Source of the DNA: JBEEJL01 sp049698095
GTDB taxonomy: Bacteria; Pseudomonadota; Gammaproteobacteria; Burkholderiales; JBEEJL01
Assembly (NCBI GenBank): GCA_049698095.1
Contig: JBAVXA010000148.1
Coordinates: forward strand, 1-23,949
DNA length: 23,949 bases
Reading direction: 5' to 3'
Position numbers and translations under genes: made by a program. Position 1 is the stretch's first letter. Every line of letters begins with the position of its first letter. This document shows, in pieces, positions 6,581 through 14,289 of the stretch. The notes beneath the pieces are model-generated. The model saw only the letters and a program-made list of their open reading frames with translations, searched no databases and had not been told where the DNA came from.

Positions 6581-8548
6581 CTATTTGGCAGGGTTTTTTT
6601 TCCCTCGCCACGCCTGTGTGGCCACAACCGTCAATATCAAAACGATGCCGATAATGTCGAACAACGGCTTTGGATACACCAGCAGCAAGCCGGCAATAAT
6701 CAATATTGCACGCTCGATCAAAGTTGTTTTGCGCAGCAGATAATTCTGCACACCGCCGCAAAGCGCCGCGATGCCGAAAAAAGCAGTGAGCGTAATCCAC
6801 GCGACATCGAGCCAACTGCTGTTCGCCGGGAGTTTGAGCAGCAAGCCGACGCCTGAAGGGTCCAGCACAAACATGAAGGGAACGAGGAAAGCAGGCAACG
6901 TATATTTCCATGATTGCAACGTCGTCTTGTACGGATCGCCGCCGGTTATAGCGGCTGCAGCGAAAGGCGACAGCGCCGTTGGCGGCGATACCTCGGACAA
7001 CACGGCGTAATAAAAAATAAACATATGTGCGGCGAAGTCCGGCACCTTAAGCTGAATCAGCGCGGGCGCCGCGATCACCGCGCAAATGATATAACTCGCA
7101 GTAACCGGCACGGCGAGGCCGATGATCCATACGATAAGCGCAGTGTAAATTGCGGTAAGAAGCAGGCTGCCGCCGGCGTAAGCAATGACGATCGAGCTGA
7201 ATTTCAATCCTAACCCTGTCTTGCCGACAATGCCGACAATGATGCCGGCCGCCGCGCAGGTAGCGGCCACTGATAAGGTTTGCTGCGAGCCGTCCTTCAA
7301 CGCTGCGATCAATTTCTTCGGCATCAGCGCCGTGTCACGCCGGATAAAACTGGCGAAAAACGCGACCAGCATGGACAGAAACACCGACATCATCGGCGAG
7401 TAACCCATCATCATGAACACGACAATCGCAAACAGTGACAGGAAATGAAAGCCGTATTGCCTGATCATGCTCCACAGGCTTTGCGCTTTTTCCTGCACCT
7501 GGACGGGTACGCCGAATTTACGCACGTCAATTTCAACCATTAAGAACAGGGCAAAATAAAACAGGCAGGTCGGGATCGCCGCCATCTTGATGACATCAAG
7601 GTAGGAAATTTTCAAAAACTCGGCGATGAGAAAAGCCGCCGCGCCCAACACCGGCGGAGAAATAATCGCGCCCAATCCGCCTGCAGCAAGTAAGCCGCCC
7701 GCCGCTTCTTTGCTGTATCCCGCACGTGCGAGCATCGGATAGGCGACAGAGCCGATCGTCACGGTGGTCGCCACCCCCGACCCGGACGGTCCGCCGAGAA
7801 GGAATGATGACAGCACGACAGTACGGCCAGCGCCGCTTTGCTTGCCGCCCATCGCTGCAAACGAAAAATCCAGAAAGAACTTCCCCGCGCCGGAGTGCTG
7901 CAGGAATGCGCCGTAAATAGTGAATAAAATAATAAGCGTCGCCGACACGTCAACGGCGGTGCCGAAAATGCCTTCGAGCGTCATGTACAAAACGCCGATC
8001 AGACTGGCAGTGTCGTATCCGCGATGCGTCCATGGCGATGGAAGATAGGCGCCGAAGTAGGCGTAAGCGATAAACACGCCAACGACAATCGGCATTACCC
8101 ATCCGGTGGTGCGGCGGCAGGTTTCGATGACCAGCAATACGAATGCCACGCCCATGGCGATGTCCCAGTTTTCCGGCGTGGTGTTGCGGTCGAAAAAATC
8201 GTCGCCGTTGATAAGCAGATAAGCAATGGTTGCGACCCCGATAAAGGCGAAAATAATATCGAACCACATCAACTTGTCGCGGAAACGCGGCGCAATGGGA
8301 AACAGCAGAAACGTCAGCAGGAATACAAAACCGACATGAATCGGGCGCAACACCGGCGCCGACACCACGCCGTAAACGGCGTATAAATGAAACAGGGACA
8401 TCCCGACCAGCAGGGCGGTCGTCAGCGTTGCCAGCCGGCCTTTGAAATGACTGGCCGCGCCTTCTTCTTCTTCGATAAAGTGTTCTGCCTGCTTGAGTTG
8501 AGCGTCGCTGACGACAACGTTTTGAGTCGCATTATCTGGATTTTTCAC
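6581..8548 (-). CDS. TRAP transporter permease, fused small and large subunits (TAXI type)
   Basis: A 655-residue inner-membrane protein with about 16 hydrophobic segments. The first part (roughly residues 40-190) is the 4-helix DctQ-like unit and the rest the 12-helix DctM-like unit, as in the '4TM/12TM fusion' family that partners TAXI binding proteins. Recognisable signatures are LLGGPSGSGVATTVTIGS and GGLLAAGGLGAIISPPVLG in the DctM part. It imports a substrate, probably a carboxylate, using a sodium or proton gradient and the periplasmic binding protein encoded just upstream. The soluble N-terminus is acidic (HFIEEEEG). An intrinsic terminator separates it from the binding-protein gene. 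No terminator is evident after its end; the next promoter on this strand starts within 60 bases. The substrate cannot be read from the sequence. Confidence 0.93.
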   Translation of the reverse strand: MKNPDNATQNVVVSDAQLKQAEHFIEEEEGAASHFKGRLATLTTALLVGMSLFHLYAVYGVVSAPVLRPIHVGFVFLLTFLLFPIAPRFRDKLMWFDIIFAFIGVATIAYLLINGDDFFDRNTTPENWDIAMGVAFVLLVIETCRRTTGWVMPIVVGVFIAYAYFGAYLPSPWTHRGYDTASLIGVLYMTLEGIFGTAVDVSATLIILFTIYGAFLQHSGAGKFFLDFSFAAMGGKQSGAGRTVVLSSFLLGGPSGSGVATTVTIGSVAYPMLARAGYSKEAAGGLLAAGGLGAIISPPVLGAAAFLIAEFLKISYLDVIKMAAIPTCLFYFALFLMVEIDVRKFGVPVQVQEKAQSLWSMIRQYGFHFLSLFAIVVFMMMGYSPMMSVFLSMLVAFFASFIRRDTALMPKKLIAALKDGSQQTLSVAATCAAAGIIVGIVGKTGLGLKFSSIVIAYAGGSLLLTAIYTALIVWIIGLAVPVTASYIICAVIAAPALIQLKVPDFAAHMFIFYYAVLSEVSPPTALSPFAAAAITGGDPYKTTLQSWKYTLPAFLVPFMFVLDPSGVGLLLKLPANSSWLDVAWITLTAFFGIAALCGGVQNYLLRKTTLIERAILIIAGLLLVYPKPLFDIIGIVLILTVVATQAWRGKKNPAK

Positions 8549-8583
8549 AGCTTTTTCCTAAGGGCATACACCATCACAGGCGC

Positions 8584-8619
8584 AAAAAAATACCCGCAAA
8601 TTTGCACATGCGGGTATTT
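8584..8619 (-). terminator. Intrinsic terminator or attenuator between TRAP binding protein and permease
   Basis: An 11-bp perfect stem (8588-8598 with 8609-8619) and a 10-base loop. Read on the minus strand the hairpin is followed by a run of seven T. It lies 26 bases past the binding-protein stop and 36 bases before the permease start, so it should end part of the transcripts and give more binding protein than permease. Confidence 0.85.
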
Positions 8620-8644
8620 ATAACATATTGATTATAATTAACTT

Positions 8645-9601
8645 TTATTCTTTTGGCACAATGCCTTGTTCTTTCAGATATTTCAACGCGCCGGGATGGA
8701 ACGGCACTGGCGAACCGCTGGCCTGATAACGTAACTCGATGTGGCGTGCGTCTTTATGCACGGCGACCAGTTCGGGTTTTTTCTCAAACAAAGTTTTCAC
8801 GATGTCGTAAGCAACTTTGTCGGACATTTTTTCGCTCGCGACCAGCAAATTCCACACCGTTACATTGCTCACGTCTTTTTCCTGGCCAGGATAGGTTTTC
8901 GCCGGAATCGTATCGGCCATATAAAGCGAGCCGTAGGTTTTGCGCATCGCGTCGGCTGCATCGCCGTGGTCGATCAGTTTCATTTTTACATTCGGTGTCG
9001 CTCCGAGATCGGTCAACCCCGCTGTAGGCAACCCGCCACTCCAGAACAGCGCGTCGATTTTCTTATCTTTAATTGCATTGACCGATTCCGCCAGCGACAA
9101 GCGATCGCGCGTCACATCCTTGTCGGGATCGAGGCCGTAAGCGCGCAGCAGGCGCATCGCCATGATTTCGGTGCCGCTACCTGCCGCGCCGGTAGAGACG
9201 CGCTTGCCCTTCAGATCGCTTATTTTCTCAATGCCGCTGCCCTCTACCGTGGCAATCTGCAAAGGGTTAGGGTAGAGCACCAGCAGCGTGCGGAGCGGAA
9301 CTTTTTCTTTAAATTTTTCTTGGCCCTTATAGCCGTCCCATGCAGCATCCGCCATGGAAAAACCGACATCTGATTTTCCCGCGCCGATGAGTTTGATGTT
9401 GTCCACTGAGCCGCCGGTCACTTCCGCCGTCGCTTCGATTTCAGGAACGTATTTTGATAGCACCGCCGCCATCCCGCCTCCGAGCGGGTAATACACGCCT
9501 GCGGTGCCGCCGGTGGAAATGGAAAGCCGCACCGATTTATCTGCTGCAAATGCAACAACGCCGGTCAGCAATGCCGCTGCCAAAATGATGATTTTTCTCA
9601 T
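8645..9601 (-). CDS. TAXI-family TRAP transporter solute-binding protein
   Basis: A 318-residue periplasmic protein. Residues 1-19 are a signal peptide (MRKIIILAAALLTGVVAFA) with cleavage expected before ADKSV. The mature protein begins VRLSISTGGTAGVYYPLGGG, the characteristic start of TAXI proteins, and has the two-lobed binding-protein pattern with SDLKGKRVSTGAAGSGTE in the middle. It captures the substrate and delivers it to the permease encoded next. The open frame runs 58 residues further upstream, but ATG 9601 is preceded by a GGAG seven bases away and begins a proper signal peptide, so it is preferred. A good promoter lies 76-104 bases upstream. Known TAXI ligands are few (for example glutamate/glutamine-like and other carboxylates), so no ligand is named. 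Confidence 0.93.
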   Translation of the reverse strand: MRKIIILAAALLTGVVAFAADKSVRLSISTGGTAGVYYPLGGGMAAVLSKYVPEIEATAEVTGGSVDNIKLIGAGKSDVGFSMADAAWDGYKGQEKFKEKVPLRTLLVLYPNPLQIATVEGSGIEKISDLKGKRVSTGAAGSGTEIMAMRLLRAYGLDPDKDVTRDRLSLAESVNAIKDKKIDALFWSGGLPTAGLTDLGATPNVKMKLIDHGDAADAMRKTYGSLYMADTIPAKTYPGQEKDVSNVTVWNLLVASEKMSDKVAYDIVKTLFEKKPELVAVHKDARHIELRYQASGSPVPFHPGALKYLKEQGIVPKE

Positions 9602-9676
9602 GAATATCTCCGTCCTCAAAATGGCGCTAGCGCGCTTCTTAGTTGCTTGCGCGAGACCATCCCGCGCGTGACAGCC

Positions 9677-9705
9677 ATCATAGCGTCGGCCAATGGTTCG
9701 GGCAA
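9677..9705 (-). promoter_or_regulatory. Predicted sigma-70 promoter of the TRAP operon
   Basis: Minus-strand TTGCCC (9700-9705) and TATGAT (9677-9682) are exactly 17 bases apart; both match well. Transcription would start near 9670, leaving a leader of about 70 bases. That leader contains the perfect palindrome GCGCTAGCGC at 9624-9633, a possible operator. The promoter lies between the LysR stop and the binding-protein start, so the TRAP genes need not depend on LysR transcription. Confidence 0.65.
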
Positions 9706-9732
9706 GCGCTCTGCAATTGCGTCGCAATAGCG

Positions 9733-10644
9733 CTAAAGTTCGGCACAAGCCTCCGCGAGCAGCTTGCGCAGCCATTGATGCGCCGGGTCGTGGTGCGTGC
9801 GGTTGTGCCAGGCGGCGTTTATCGGAAACGGCGGGATCGCGAACGGTAATGGAACGATTCTCAACGGCATTACCTTTGCAAAGCCTTGTGCCAGCCGCTT
9901 TGGCAGAATCGCCGAATAGTCGGTATGGCTCAGCATCAGCGGCGCTGCGGCGTAATGCGGTACCCGTACCGCGATGTTAAGCAGGTGCGCCTCGCCGGGA
10001 AACTGCCTCGCCGCCGCCGCCATAAACGAATCTCCCTGAGGATAAATCAACACATGCGGCACAGCGAGGAATTGCTCAACGGTCGGCTTGCGCCGGATGC
10101 TGGGATGGTCTTCGCGCACTACCAGCATCAGCTCCTCCTCGTAAAGCTTGCGCGCGTGCAGGGTATCGGGAAGCTCGGTGAAGTGACCTAAAGCAATGTC
10201 GATTTCGCCGTTCTGCAATTGCGCATAGGGGACCTTGGCCGACGTGCGCGGCACCACGGTAAATTTTATGCCCGGCGCCTCGCGCGAAAGTCGCTCGGCC
10301 AACAACGGCAGCATGGTCATCTCGAATGCATCGTTTGCCGCCAGGTTAAAGCTGAACTGCGCCGTAGCCGGATCGAATTTCTGCTCCGGCTGAAACGCGC
10401 GATCGACATCAGCCAGAATCTTGCGCACCGGCTCCACCAGTTGCTCGGCGCGCGGCGTCAACGCCAACCCTCCCGCGGCGCGTACCAGCAGTGGGTCGTC
10501 AAACAACTGGCGCAATTTGGCCAGCGAATTGCTCATCGCCGGCTGGCTCAAATGCATTTTTTCCGCCGCGCGTGTGACGTTGCGCTCGGTCAGCAGCGCA
10601 TCGAGTACGCCGAGCAGGTTCAGGTTGTTACGCAGTATATTCAT
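9733..10644 (-). CDS. LysR-family transcriptional regulator
   Basis: A 303-residue protein of standard LysR length. Residues 8-66 are the winged helix-turn-helix domain, with RNVTRAAEKMHLSQPAMSNS (22-41) as the helix-turn-helix and DDPLLVRAAGGLALTPRAEQ as the wing and start of the linker helix. This form is typical of the NodD/NahR-like branch. Residues about 95-300 form the effector-binding domain. It probably controls the TRAP operon just downstream on the same strand or the secreted-protein gene that diverges from it, or both; the order does not decide this. LysR genes more often diverge from their target, so the divergent gene at 10786 deserves attention. No clear ribosome-binding site precedes the ATG. 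Short dyads in 10650-10666 (for example ATGA/TCAT) could be an autoregulatory site. Confidence 0.93.
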   Translation of the reverse strand: MNILRNNLNLLGVLDALLTERNVTRAAEKMHLSQPAMSNSLAKLRQLFDDPLLVRAAGGLALTPRAEQLVEPVRKILADVDRAFQPEQKFDPATAQFSFNLAANDAFEMTMLPLLAERLSREAPGIKFTVVPRTSAKVPYAQLQNGEIDIALGHFTELPDTLHARKLYEEELMLVVREDHPSIRRKPTVEQFLAVPHVLIYPQGDSFMAAAARQFPGEAHLLNIAVRVPHYAAAPLMLSHTDYSAILPKRLAQGFAKVMPLRIVPLPFAIPPFPINAAWHNRTHHDPAHQWLRKLLAEACAEL

Positions 10645-10785
10645 AAATCGAATGATCGTTATTCATAATATCCATTTCTCAAATGATACACCAATCTCTA
10701 CCATGCACTCATGGTCAGTTGAAACAGATCGAAACGTTGCAGCGGCCAGCCATTTTTTAATTACTTAATTGACAGGAGATTCATC

Positions 10786-11187
10786 ATGAAAACATTACTC
10801 AAAAGCAATACTTTTAAATTCGCCACCCTTGCTGCCGTGCTTGCTGTCGCACCCATGGTTCACGCAGCCGATTCTTCCATCAACCAGGCATATGAAGAGC
10901 TGAGCGGTACGCATGCAACCCCGGTCATGGCGCAGCGCTCCGGCGAAATGCAGAAAAAAAGCTCGGCTCGTTTTGTCGCTGCCGACATCAACGCCGCGTA
11001 TGAAGATTTGAGCGGCACGCACGGCGCAAAAAATTCGCAGACCGGTGTTGCCGGCAAAACCGGCTTGACCGGCGAAGCAGGCAATGCAGGTGCCGGGCGC
11101 GATTTTGCTCCGGCAAGCGTCCTTTTCAACATTCCGGGCGATGTCGACGGTGGCTGCAGCCAATACCTGCGCTGCAGCGCGTCCTGA
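10786..11187 (+). CDS. Small secreted protein with duplicated INxAYExLSGTH motif
   Basis: A 133-residue protein with no family I recognise. Residues 1-27 are a signal peptide (FATLAAVLAVAPMVHA) with cleavage before or after Ala28. The mature part contains a motif twice: INQAYEELSGTH at 32-43 and INAAYEDLSGTH at 68-79. The motif copies are 36 residues apart. Next comes a run of six Gly-X-Y triplets at 87-104 (GVAGKTGLTGEAGNAGAG), then a tail with two cysteines, Cys124 and Cys130. The start is well supported by CAGGAG eight bases upstream. A terminator follows 38 bases after the stop, so it is a monocistronic gene. It diverges from the LysR gene. The motifs suggest a small periplasmic or extracellular protein; any role is unknown. 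Confidence 0.85.
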   Translation: MKTLLKSNTFKFATLAAVLAVAPMVHAADSSINQAYEELSGTHATPVMAQRSGEMQKKSSARFVAADINAAYEDLSGTHGAKNSQTGVAGKTGLTGEAGNAGAGRDFAPASVLFNIPGDVDGGCSQYLRCSAS

Positions 11188-11225
11188 GCACTCGTCACCC
11201 CGGCAAACAGCAACGCCGCTCCCCG

Positions 11226-11257
11226 GCCCAGGCATCATTCGCCTGGGCGCTTTTTTT
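11226..11257 (+). terminator. Intrinsic terminator of the secreted-protein gene
   Basis: GCCCAGGC (11226-11233) pairs with GCCTGGGC (11241-11248) around a seven-base loop, followed by GC and seven T at 11251-11257. This is a textbook rho-independent terminator on the + strand. Confidence 0.93.
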
Positions 11258-11538
11258 GCTCGACCGGATGAATCGATTTCCTGCGAGCCGTGGCAAAACG
11301 GTTACGCGCCGATTCTCCCCTGAGCAAAAAAATCGAATCCGTTGTCGGTGAATATCCGAGCCGGGCGTGTCGGATTTCGTTGATTAGCTGGACCACGCGG
11401 CTGACGCACGCGCCGAGAGTCATTTCGGCGAACGCACCGTGTATTTGTCGTTTCATTGGCCACGCCGAGCATCAGCAAGAAAATACAGATTCGCCGTTGC
11501 CCTATATAATGGCGGTAATCTAATCGCGGCATAACTTC
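11258..11538 (+). other. Intergenic region upstream of the MFS/glc operon
   Basis: With the terminator, 351 bases separate the secreted-protein stop from the MFS start. I see no convincing gene here; short open frames on both strands have no ribosome-binding site or recognisable sequence. A perfect -10 box TATAAT lies at 11505-11510, 28 bases before the MFS ATG, but no matching -35 is present at 15-19 bases, which would fit an activator-dependent promoter. Confidence 0.45.
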
Positions 11539-12741
11539 ATGGTATCTTCCAACTGGCGTTCCCCGGCCGTTGTGCTTCTCTGCGGCGGATTGATCCTGAC
11601 GCTGGCGATGGGGCTGCGTCACGGTTTTGGCCTGTTCCTGCAACCGATGACGCAGGCGCACGGTTGGTCGCGTGAAACATTTGCCTTCGCTATGGGCATG
11701 CAGAATCTGGTGTGGGGACTGGCGCAACCGTTCAGCGGCATGCTGGCTGACAAATTCGGTGCGGGCAAGGTGTTGCTTGCTGGCGCAGTGCTTTATATTG
11801 CCGGGCTGTGCGTCATGGCCTTTGCCTCCAGCGGCGCGGTGTTCGGTTGGGGTTCTGGTTTGCTCATCGGTCTCGGGCTCAGCGGTACTACCTTCAGCAT
11901 TGTTTACGGCGTGATCGGTCGCAGCTTCCCGCCGGAAAAGCGCAGCATGGCGCTCGGTATCGCCGGCGCGGCAGGATCGTTCGGCCAATTCGCCATGATT
12001 CCCGCGACGCAATCGCTGATCAGCAATTTCGGCTGGATGGAATCGTTGCTGATCCTGGCGCTCGCCGCCTTTGCGATGGTGCCGCTTTCAACTGCACTGG
12101 TGGAAAAGCGCGAGGCGGTTTCGCCGCACCAGCAGCAGTCGGTGGCCGACGCGGTGCGCGAGGCATTTGCCCATCGCAGCTTTCTGTTACTCACGCTGGG
12201 TTATTTCGTTTGCGGCTTTCAGGTGGTATTTATCGGCGTGCATTTTCCCTCATACCTCATCGACAAAGGCTTGAGCGCACGCGACGGCGTGATCTCGCTG
12301 GCGTTGATCGGTCTGTTCAATATCGTCGGCACTTATACGGCTGGCTATCTGGGCGGGTTCATGTCGAAAAAATACTTGCTCAGCGGTTTGTATCTGGCGC
12401 GCAGCATTGTGATAACGGCATTCCTCCTGCTGCCGATTTCACAGTTTACGGTTTATGCATTTGCCGTTTTGATAGGTTTGCTCTGGCTTGCCACCGTGCC
12501 GCTGACAAATGGCCTCGTGGCGCAGATTTTTGGCGTTAGGCACTTGTCCATGCTGTCGGGTTTTGTGTTTTTCAGTCATCAGCTCGGTAGCTTTCTCGGC
12601 GTGTGGGCGGGCGGATTTCTATTCGACAAAACCGGGTCGTATGATGTGGTGTGGATGATCGCCATCGGTCTCGGTTTGATGGCGATGTTGGCGAATCTGC
12701 CCATCGACGAGCGCGAAGTGTCGCGGCTCAAGCCCGCGTAA
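11539..12741 (+). CDS. MFS transporter, monocarboxylate/oxalate-formate-like
   Basis: A 400-residue inner-membrane protein with about 12 hydrophobic segments in two halves joined by a polar loop near residues 190-215 (VEKREAVSPHQQQSVAD). MFS features include FSGMLADKFGAGKVLL (about residues 65-80) between helices 2 and 3, and RHGFGLFLQPM in helix 1, which is common in the monocarboxylate and oxalate/formate exchanger branch. The stop is 19 bases before glcD on the same strand, and the four genes look like one operon. The inference is that it carries glycolate, lactate or a related hydroxyacid to the oxidase. It is not related to the LctP/GlcA permease family, so the assignment rests on context. 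The ribosome-binding site before the ATG is weak. Confidence 0.9.
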   Translation: MVSSNWRSPAVVLLCGGLILTLAMGLRHGFGLFLQPMTQAHGWSRETFAFAMGMQNLVWGLAQPFSGMLADKFGAGKVLLAGAVLYIAGLCVMAFASSGAVFGWGSGLLIGLGLSGTTFSIVYGVIGRSFPPEKRSMALGIAGAAGSFGQFAMIPATQSLISNFGWMESLLILALAAFAMVPLSTALVEKREAVSPHQQQSVADAVREAFAHRSFLLLTLGYFVCGFQVVFIGVHFPSYLIDKGLSARDGVISLALIGLFNIVGTYTAGYLGGFMSKKYLLSGLYLARSIVITAFLLLPISQFTVYAFAVLIGLLWLATVPLTNGLVAQIFGVRHLSMLSGFVFFSHQLGSFLGVWAGGFLFDKTGSYDVVWMIAIGLGLMAMLANLPIDEREVSRLKPA

Positions 12742-12760
12742 ACATTTTCAGGAAGCCATC

Positions 12761-14254
12761 ATGAATTCTGTCATAGAACCAGCCCTGCATCAGACTGCGA
12801 TAAAAAATAATAATATAATCAATAATTTACGGCAATTATTGCCCGAAGGCAGTTTATTGTTTGAACGCGAAGATATGACACCGTACGAATGCGACGGATT
12901 GACCGCTTACCGCAAAACCCCAATAGCTGTCGCAATGCCAACAACTGAAGAACAAGTCACGAATATTTTGCGCGCATGTCATCAACATAAAGTCCCGGTG
13001 GTCGCGCGCGGCTCCGGCACCGGCTTGTCCGGCGGCGCATTGCCGCATGAGCAAGGCGTGCTGTTATCGCTGGCGCGGTTTAACAAAATCCTCAACATCG
13101 ACGCGCTTGCGCGTACTGCCGTGGTGCAGCCGGGCGTGCGCAATCTCGCCATCTCCGAGGCGGTTGCGCATCTGGGCCTGTATTACGCGCCGGACCCGTC
13201 GAGCCAGATCGCCTGCAGTATCGGCGGAAATGTGGCAGAAAATTCCGGCGGCGTGCATTGCCTGAAATACGGCCTTACGGTTCACAACGTCCTGCGCGTT
13301 CGCGTGGTCACGATCGAGGGCGAGGTGCTGGAAATCGGCTCCGCCGCGCTCGACAGCGCAGGTTACGACATACTCGCGTTAATGATGGGCAGCGAAGGCA
13401 TGCTCGGCGTGGTGACGGAAGTGACGGTGAAACTCATTCCCAAACCGCAGCGCGCACAATGCGTGCTGGCTGCGTTCGACGATGTCGTGAAAGCCGGCGA
13501 CGCAGTCGGCAATATTATCGCTGCCGGCATCATTCCGGCCGGATTGGAAATGCTCGATAAACTCGCCACCGGCGCGGTCGAGCCGTTTGTCAAAGCCGGA
13601 TACCCGCTCGACGCGGAAGCGATATTGCTGTGCGAATCAGACGGCACCGACGAAGAAGTTGCCGACGAGATCGGTCGCATGCAACAAATCATGCGCGACA
13701 GCGGCGCCACCGACGTGCGTGTGTCGCAGTCTGAAAGCGAGCGAATTAAGTTCTGGGCTGGGCGCAAAGCGGCGTTTCCTGCCGCCGGGCGCATCTCGCC
13801 CGATTACTATTGCATGGATGGCAGTATCCCGCGCAAAGCGCTGTCGCAAGTGCTGCGGGCGATCAGCGGAATGACCGAAAAATACGGCTTGCGCTGCATG
13901 AATGTATTTCACGCGGGCGACGGCAATCTGCATCCGCTGATTTTGTACGACGCGAATATTCCGGGCGAGCTGGAAAAGACCGAAGCATTCGGCGCGGAAA
14001 TTCTCGAGTTGTCGATTAAAGTCGGCGGCACCATCACCGGAGAGCACGGCGTCGGCATCGAGAAAATCAATCAGATGTGCGTGCAATTCGCACCGCGCGA
14101 ATTGGCAATGTTCCACGCGGTGAAAAATGCGTTCGATGAACACTCACTTTTGAATCCCGGTAAAGCCGTGCCGACGCTGCATCGCTGCGCCGAAATGGGC
14201 GGAATGCATGTGCATAAAGGACAAGTCGCCCACGCCGATCTGCCGCGGTTTTGA
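12761..14254 (+). CDS. glcD: Glycolate oxidase subunit GlcD (FAD-linked)
   Basis: A 497-residue FAD-linked oxidase of the normal GlcD length. The PCMH-type FAD domain is marked by VVARGSGTGLSGGA (80-93), DPSSQIACSIGGNVAENSGG and GGTITGEHGVGIEK near the C-terminus, with HAGDGNLHP at 384-392 in the substrate or cofactor part. With GlcE and GlcF it forms the membrane-associated enzyme that oxidises glycolate to glyoxylate and feeds electrons to the quinone pool. D-lactate is a possible alternative substrate for relatives, but the D-E-F trio favours glycolate. The start follows AGGAAG seven bases upstream. The first 25 residues are poorly conserved and rich in Asn/Ile, and their codons are unusually AT-rich. 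Confidence 0.95.
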   Translation: MNSVIEPALHQTAIKNNNIINNLRQLLPEGSLLFEREDMTPYECDGLTAYRKTPIAVAMPTTEEQVTNILRACHQHKVPVVARGSGTGLSGGALPHEQGVLLSLARFNKILNIDALARTAVVQPGVRNLAISEAVAHLGLYYAPDPSSQIACSIGGNVAENSGGVHCLKYGLTVHNVLRVRVVTIEGEVLEIGSAALDSAGYDILALMMGSEGMLGVVTEVTVKLIPKPQRAQCVLAAFDDVVKAGDAVGNIIAAGIIPAGLEMLDKLATGAVEPFVKAGYPLDAEAILLCESDGTDEEVADEIGRMQQIMRDSGATDVRVSQSESERIKFWAGRKAAFPAAGRISPDYYCMDGSIPRKALSQVLRAISGMTEKYGLRCMNVFHAGDGNLHPLILYDANIPGELEKTEAFGAEILELSIKVGGTITGEHGVGIEKINQMCVQFAPRELAMFHAVKNAFDEHSLLNPGKAVPTLHRCAEMGGMHVHKGQVAHADLPRF

Positions 14255-14289
14255 TGTTAACCTAAGTATTTGATTATAATAATAAATAT

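Noticed and set aside
11235..11523. Two overlapping open frames on opposite strands before the MFS gene, considered as a small gene or transposase remnant
   Set aside because: No family resemblance, no ribosome-binding site, and one of them overlaps the terminator at 11226-11257.
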